Assembly: GCA_027038095.1 (NCBI GenBank)
Contig: JALVYA010000224.1
Location: 1-6,095, forward strand
Direction of reading: 5' to 3'
Origin: Archaeoglobaceae archaeon
GTDB lineage: Archaea > Halobacteriota > Archaeoglobi > Archaeoglobales > Archaeoglobaceae
DNA: 6,095 nt
Of the stretch, positions 4,511-6,095 are shown piece by piece (within the stretch, counting starts at the first letter, position 1; the number at the start of each line of letters is the position of its first letter). The position numbers and the translations under genes are program-made. Below the pieces are notes generated by a model. It saw only the letters and a program-made list of their open reading frames with translations. It was not told the DNA's origin and searched no databases.

Positions 4511-5998
4511 TCAGCTGTTCACCTCGACGACTCTTAAAAACCTGTCCTTCACCCACTCAACGCCGAGAGATTCCATGAAATACCCCGCTCTCGGGCCGTA
4601 GCTCTTCCCCACTATTGCCTTGTAAATAGCCTTAAACGCTTTGCCCGGCTTTATGCCCACATCGTTAGCAACTTCGTAAACGAGGTTGTGCAGGTCGCTG
4701 GCGTTCATGCCCTCTTTCATCGCCTCTGCGAACCTCCTCAAAAACTCCAGTTCCTCTTCATCGAACTTAACGTTCAGTTCCTCAACATCCCTTATCTCGA
4801 ACTTCAGCCTGTCGGGCGCAAACCTGCTGAGCCACTTCTCAGCGTATTTGAGCCTCCTCCTGATGTCCTCGACGTCGATTTCGTATCCCGTTCTCTTCAG
4901 TATTTCGACAACCCTGTCAGGATTCCAGCCGGCTATCTGTCCAACAACGACCAGATGCCTGAACGGAACTCTGCAGTACCTCACGCTTTTTACGAGAGAC
5001 AGCTCAACGCTCCTGTCTCCTCTGGCGTAAGCTTCCTCAAACTCGTCTATCAGGTCCAGCAGTGATGAGGGGTCAAAGTCTATGTGCCTCTCGGGTTTTG
5101 ACCTGATTATTATGTACCTGACGATTTCAGGCGGTAAAACTTCCACGATTTCCCTAACCGGAACGACTATTCCCTTTGAGCTCTTCATCGCTCCAACGCC
5201 CTTAAGGTGTATCCACTCGTACACAATGGGATAGGGTGGCTCTATGCCAAAAACCTCCTTTGCCAGCAGCTTTCCGGTATCATAGCTTCCTCCAGCAGCA
5301 GCGTGGTCTTTGCCCATGGGTTCACACGTTATGCCCAGAATCTTCCACCTCGCCGGCCAGTCAATTCTCCACCCCAGCTTTCCACCGCCCCTGTAAGATG
5401 CCTTTCCCTCGTGCCCGCACTCGCAGACATAGTAAACTCCGCTGTCGTCGAAATCGACAACCCTCGTGGAGTTTATCCTGCCACAGCTTTCGCAGAGTGG
5501 CATGAATGGAGACCAGCTCTCGTCGCACTTCTTTCCGGTTACTTCCTCCAGAATCTTCTTTATCTTCTCTTTTTCTCTGAGGGAAGTCTTTATCTCCTGC
5601 ACGTATTCTCCTTTTCTGTACATCTCGTCCGCTTTCTTCACCTCAACGTCTATTCCAAGTATTTCAAGCGATTCCAGAAAAGGCTCCAGAAAGTGCTCGG
5701 CGTAATTCTCATGCCCTCCGCAGGGACAGGGTATTTCGCTCAGGGGCATTCCCACGTATTTTTCGTACTCCTCGGGCAGAAAAGGGTACCTCTTCCTCAG
5801 AGGATCGAAAGTATCGGCTATGTAAACCATTTCAGCTTTACCGCCTCTGTCCTCCACAGCCCTTCTTACGACGTCTGCTGTGAGCATTTCTCTCAAATTC
5901 CCCAGATGTATGTGTCCGGAAGGGGTTATTCCTGTGGCAATTCTGTGTTTTTTCCCTCTGCTGAGCAGTTCTTCTGCCACCTTATCAGCCCAGTGCAT
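4511..5998 (-). CDS. lysS: Lysyl-tRNA synthetase, class I
   Basis: This enzyme charges tRNA(Lys) with lysine using ATP, in the cytoplasm. It is the class I form, typical of most euryarchaea and a few bacteria and unrelated to the class II LysRS of E. coli. The 495-residue length fits. The Rossmann catalytic domain has the HIGH-type signature TPSGHIHLGN (25-34) and the KMSKS-type loop MKSSKG (271-276). A zinc-ribbon-like insertion carries Cys169, Cys172, Cys192 and Cys194 (LCESCGR ... VCECGHEG). A second cysteine group, CPCGGHE (91-97), lies in the connective region. The C-terminal part (about 310-495) is helical, as expected for the anticodon-binding alpha-helix cage. The start is well supported by GAGGTG 5 bases before the ATG. 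The gene begins 31 bases after an aminotransferase-like gene and precedes the radical SAM gene on the same strand. Confidence 0.96.
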   Translation of the reverse strand: MHWADKVAEELLSRGKKHRIATGITPSGHIHLGNLREMLTADVVRRAVEDRGGKAEMVYIADTFDPLRKRYPFLPEEYEKYVGMPLSEIPCPCGGHENYAEHFLEPFLESLEILGIDVEVKKADEMYRKGEYVQEIKTSLREKEKIKKILEEVTGKKCDESWSPFMPLCESCGRINSTRVVDFDDSGVYYVCECGHEGKASYRGGGKLGWRIDWPARWKILGITCEPMGKDHAAAGGSYDTGKLLAKEVFGIEPPYPIVYEWIHLKGVGAMKSSKGIVVPVREIVEVLPPEIVRYIIIRSKPERHIDFDPSSLLDLIDEFEEAYARGDRSVELSLVKSVRYCRVPFRHLVVVGQIAGWNPDRVVEILKRTGYEIDVEDIRRRLKYAEKWLSRFAPDRLKFEIRDVEELNVKFDEEELEFLRRFAEAMKEGMNASDLHNLVYEVANDVGIKPGKAFKAIYKAIVGKSYGPRAGYFMESLGVEWVKDRFLRVVEVNS

Positions 5999-6003
5999 CT
6001 GCT

Positions 6004-6009
6004 CACCTC
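6004..6009 (-). promoter_or_regulatory. Shine-Dalgarno site of lysS
   Basis: The minus strand has GAGGTG 5 bases upstream of the ATG at 5998, a near-ideal match to the archaeal anti-Shine-Dalgarno sequence. It fixes the lysS start. Confidence 0.7.
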
Positions 6010-6011
6010 TC

Positions 6012-6035
6012 TCAGACTTTCAGACCACTTCAGAC
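6012..6035. repeat. Three copies of TCAGAC between the aminotransferase-like gene and lysS
   Basis: TCAGAC occurs at 6012-6017, 6020-6025 and 6030-6035 (GTCTGA on the minus strand). The last copy contains the stop codon of the upstream gene. The spacing is uneven (8 and 10 bases) and no function is apparent. Confidence 0.45.
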
Positions 6036-6095
6036 TATTCCGGACAGGATGTCCCGTGCAATTTCGATCTCCTCTTTACCGATTACCAGCGGAGG
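6030..6095 (-). CDS. C-terminal end of a probable class III (PLP-dependent) aminotransferase
   Basis: Only the last 21 codons and the TGA stop (6030-6032) are inside the window; the 5' part lies beyond base 6095. The visible tail reads PPLVIGKEEIEIARDILSGI and ends in Val. This fits the end of class III pyridoxal-phosphate aminotransferases (acetylornithine, 4-aminobutyrate and related types), where a P-P-L-x-I stretch is followed by E-E-I and a final amphipathic helix. No catalytic residue is visible, so the family is a memory-based match on a short tail and the substrate cannot be named. The stop lies 31 bases upstream of the lysS start on the same strand, so the two could share a transcript. 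Confidence 0.5.
   Translation of the reverse strand, partial: PPLVIGKEEIEIARDILSGIV

Noticed and set aside
4460..4513. Short minus-strand frame after lysS reading ADLIESLSMLDEPVEAS
   Set aside because: Only about 17 codons with no proper start. It includes the tandem repeat, so it is probably a chance open stretch.

Overview
The window looks like a chromosomal segment of a hyperthermophilic euryarchaeon, most likely in or near Archaeoglobales. The reasons are a class I (archaeal-type) lysyl-tRNA synthetase, an archaeal cis-prenyltransferase, a small protein resembling the archaeal DUF2551 family, an archaeal radical SAM protein of the COG2108 type, heavy use of AGG/AGA arginine and ATA isoleucine codons, and purine-rich Shine-Dalgarno sites. 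The genus is an inference from gene content, not from a search.

Left part (1-1977, + strand): the end of a cobalt-type ECF transporter operon. It begins with the 3' end of a small CbiN-like membrane protein whose reading frame is interrupted by an apparent +1 frameshift. The transmembrane coupling subunit CbiQ follows with no gap, and then the ATPase CbiO, which starts at TTG and carries an unusual C-terminal extension of about 100 residues. Together they would use ATP hydrolysis to import Co2+ (or Ni2+), presumably for cobamide cofactors. The substrate-binding CbiM gene is expected just upstream of the window.

Middle (1978-2100): a short AT-rich gap between convergent transcription units, with no gene that I can support.

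Right part (2101-6095, - strand, read right to left): the last 21 codons of a probable class III aminotransferase, then lysS, a radical SAM protein of unknown function, a DUF2551-like winged-helix protein and a cis-prenyltransferase (UppS-type) that makes the polyprenyl carrier lipid for glycosylation. Gaps are 31, 75, 22 and 108 bases, so the genes could be partly co-transcribed. TATA-like elements upstream of the radical SAM gene and of uppS suggest internal promoters.

Most of the window is ordinary housekeeping content. The points worth a second look are the cbiN frame break sitting on a near-perfect Shine-Dalgarno sequence, the cis-prenyltransferase that lacks both the usual Mg-binding Glu and the C-terminal RxG motif (a pattern known from catalytic subunits of two-component enzymes), the CbiO extension, the extra cysteines of the radical SAM protein, and a 10-bp tandem repeat next to its putative promoter. 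I found no CRISPR array, tRNA, rRNA, insertion sequence or riboswitch.
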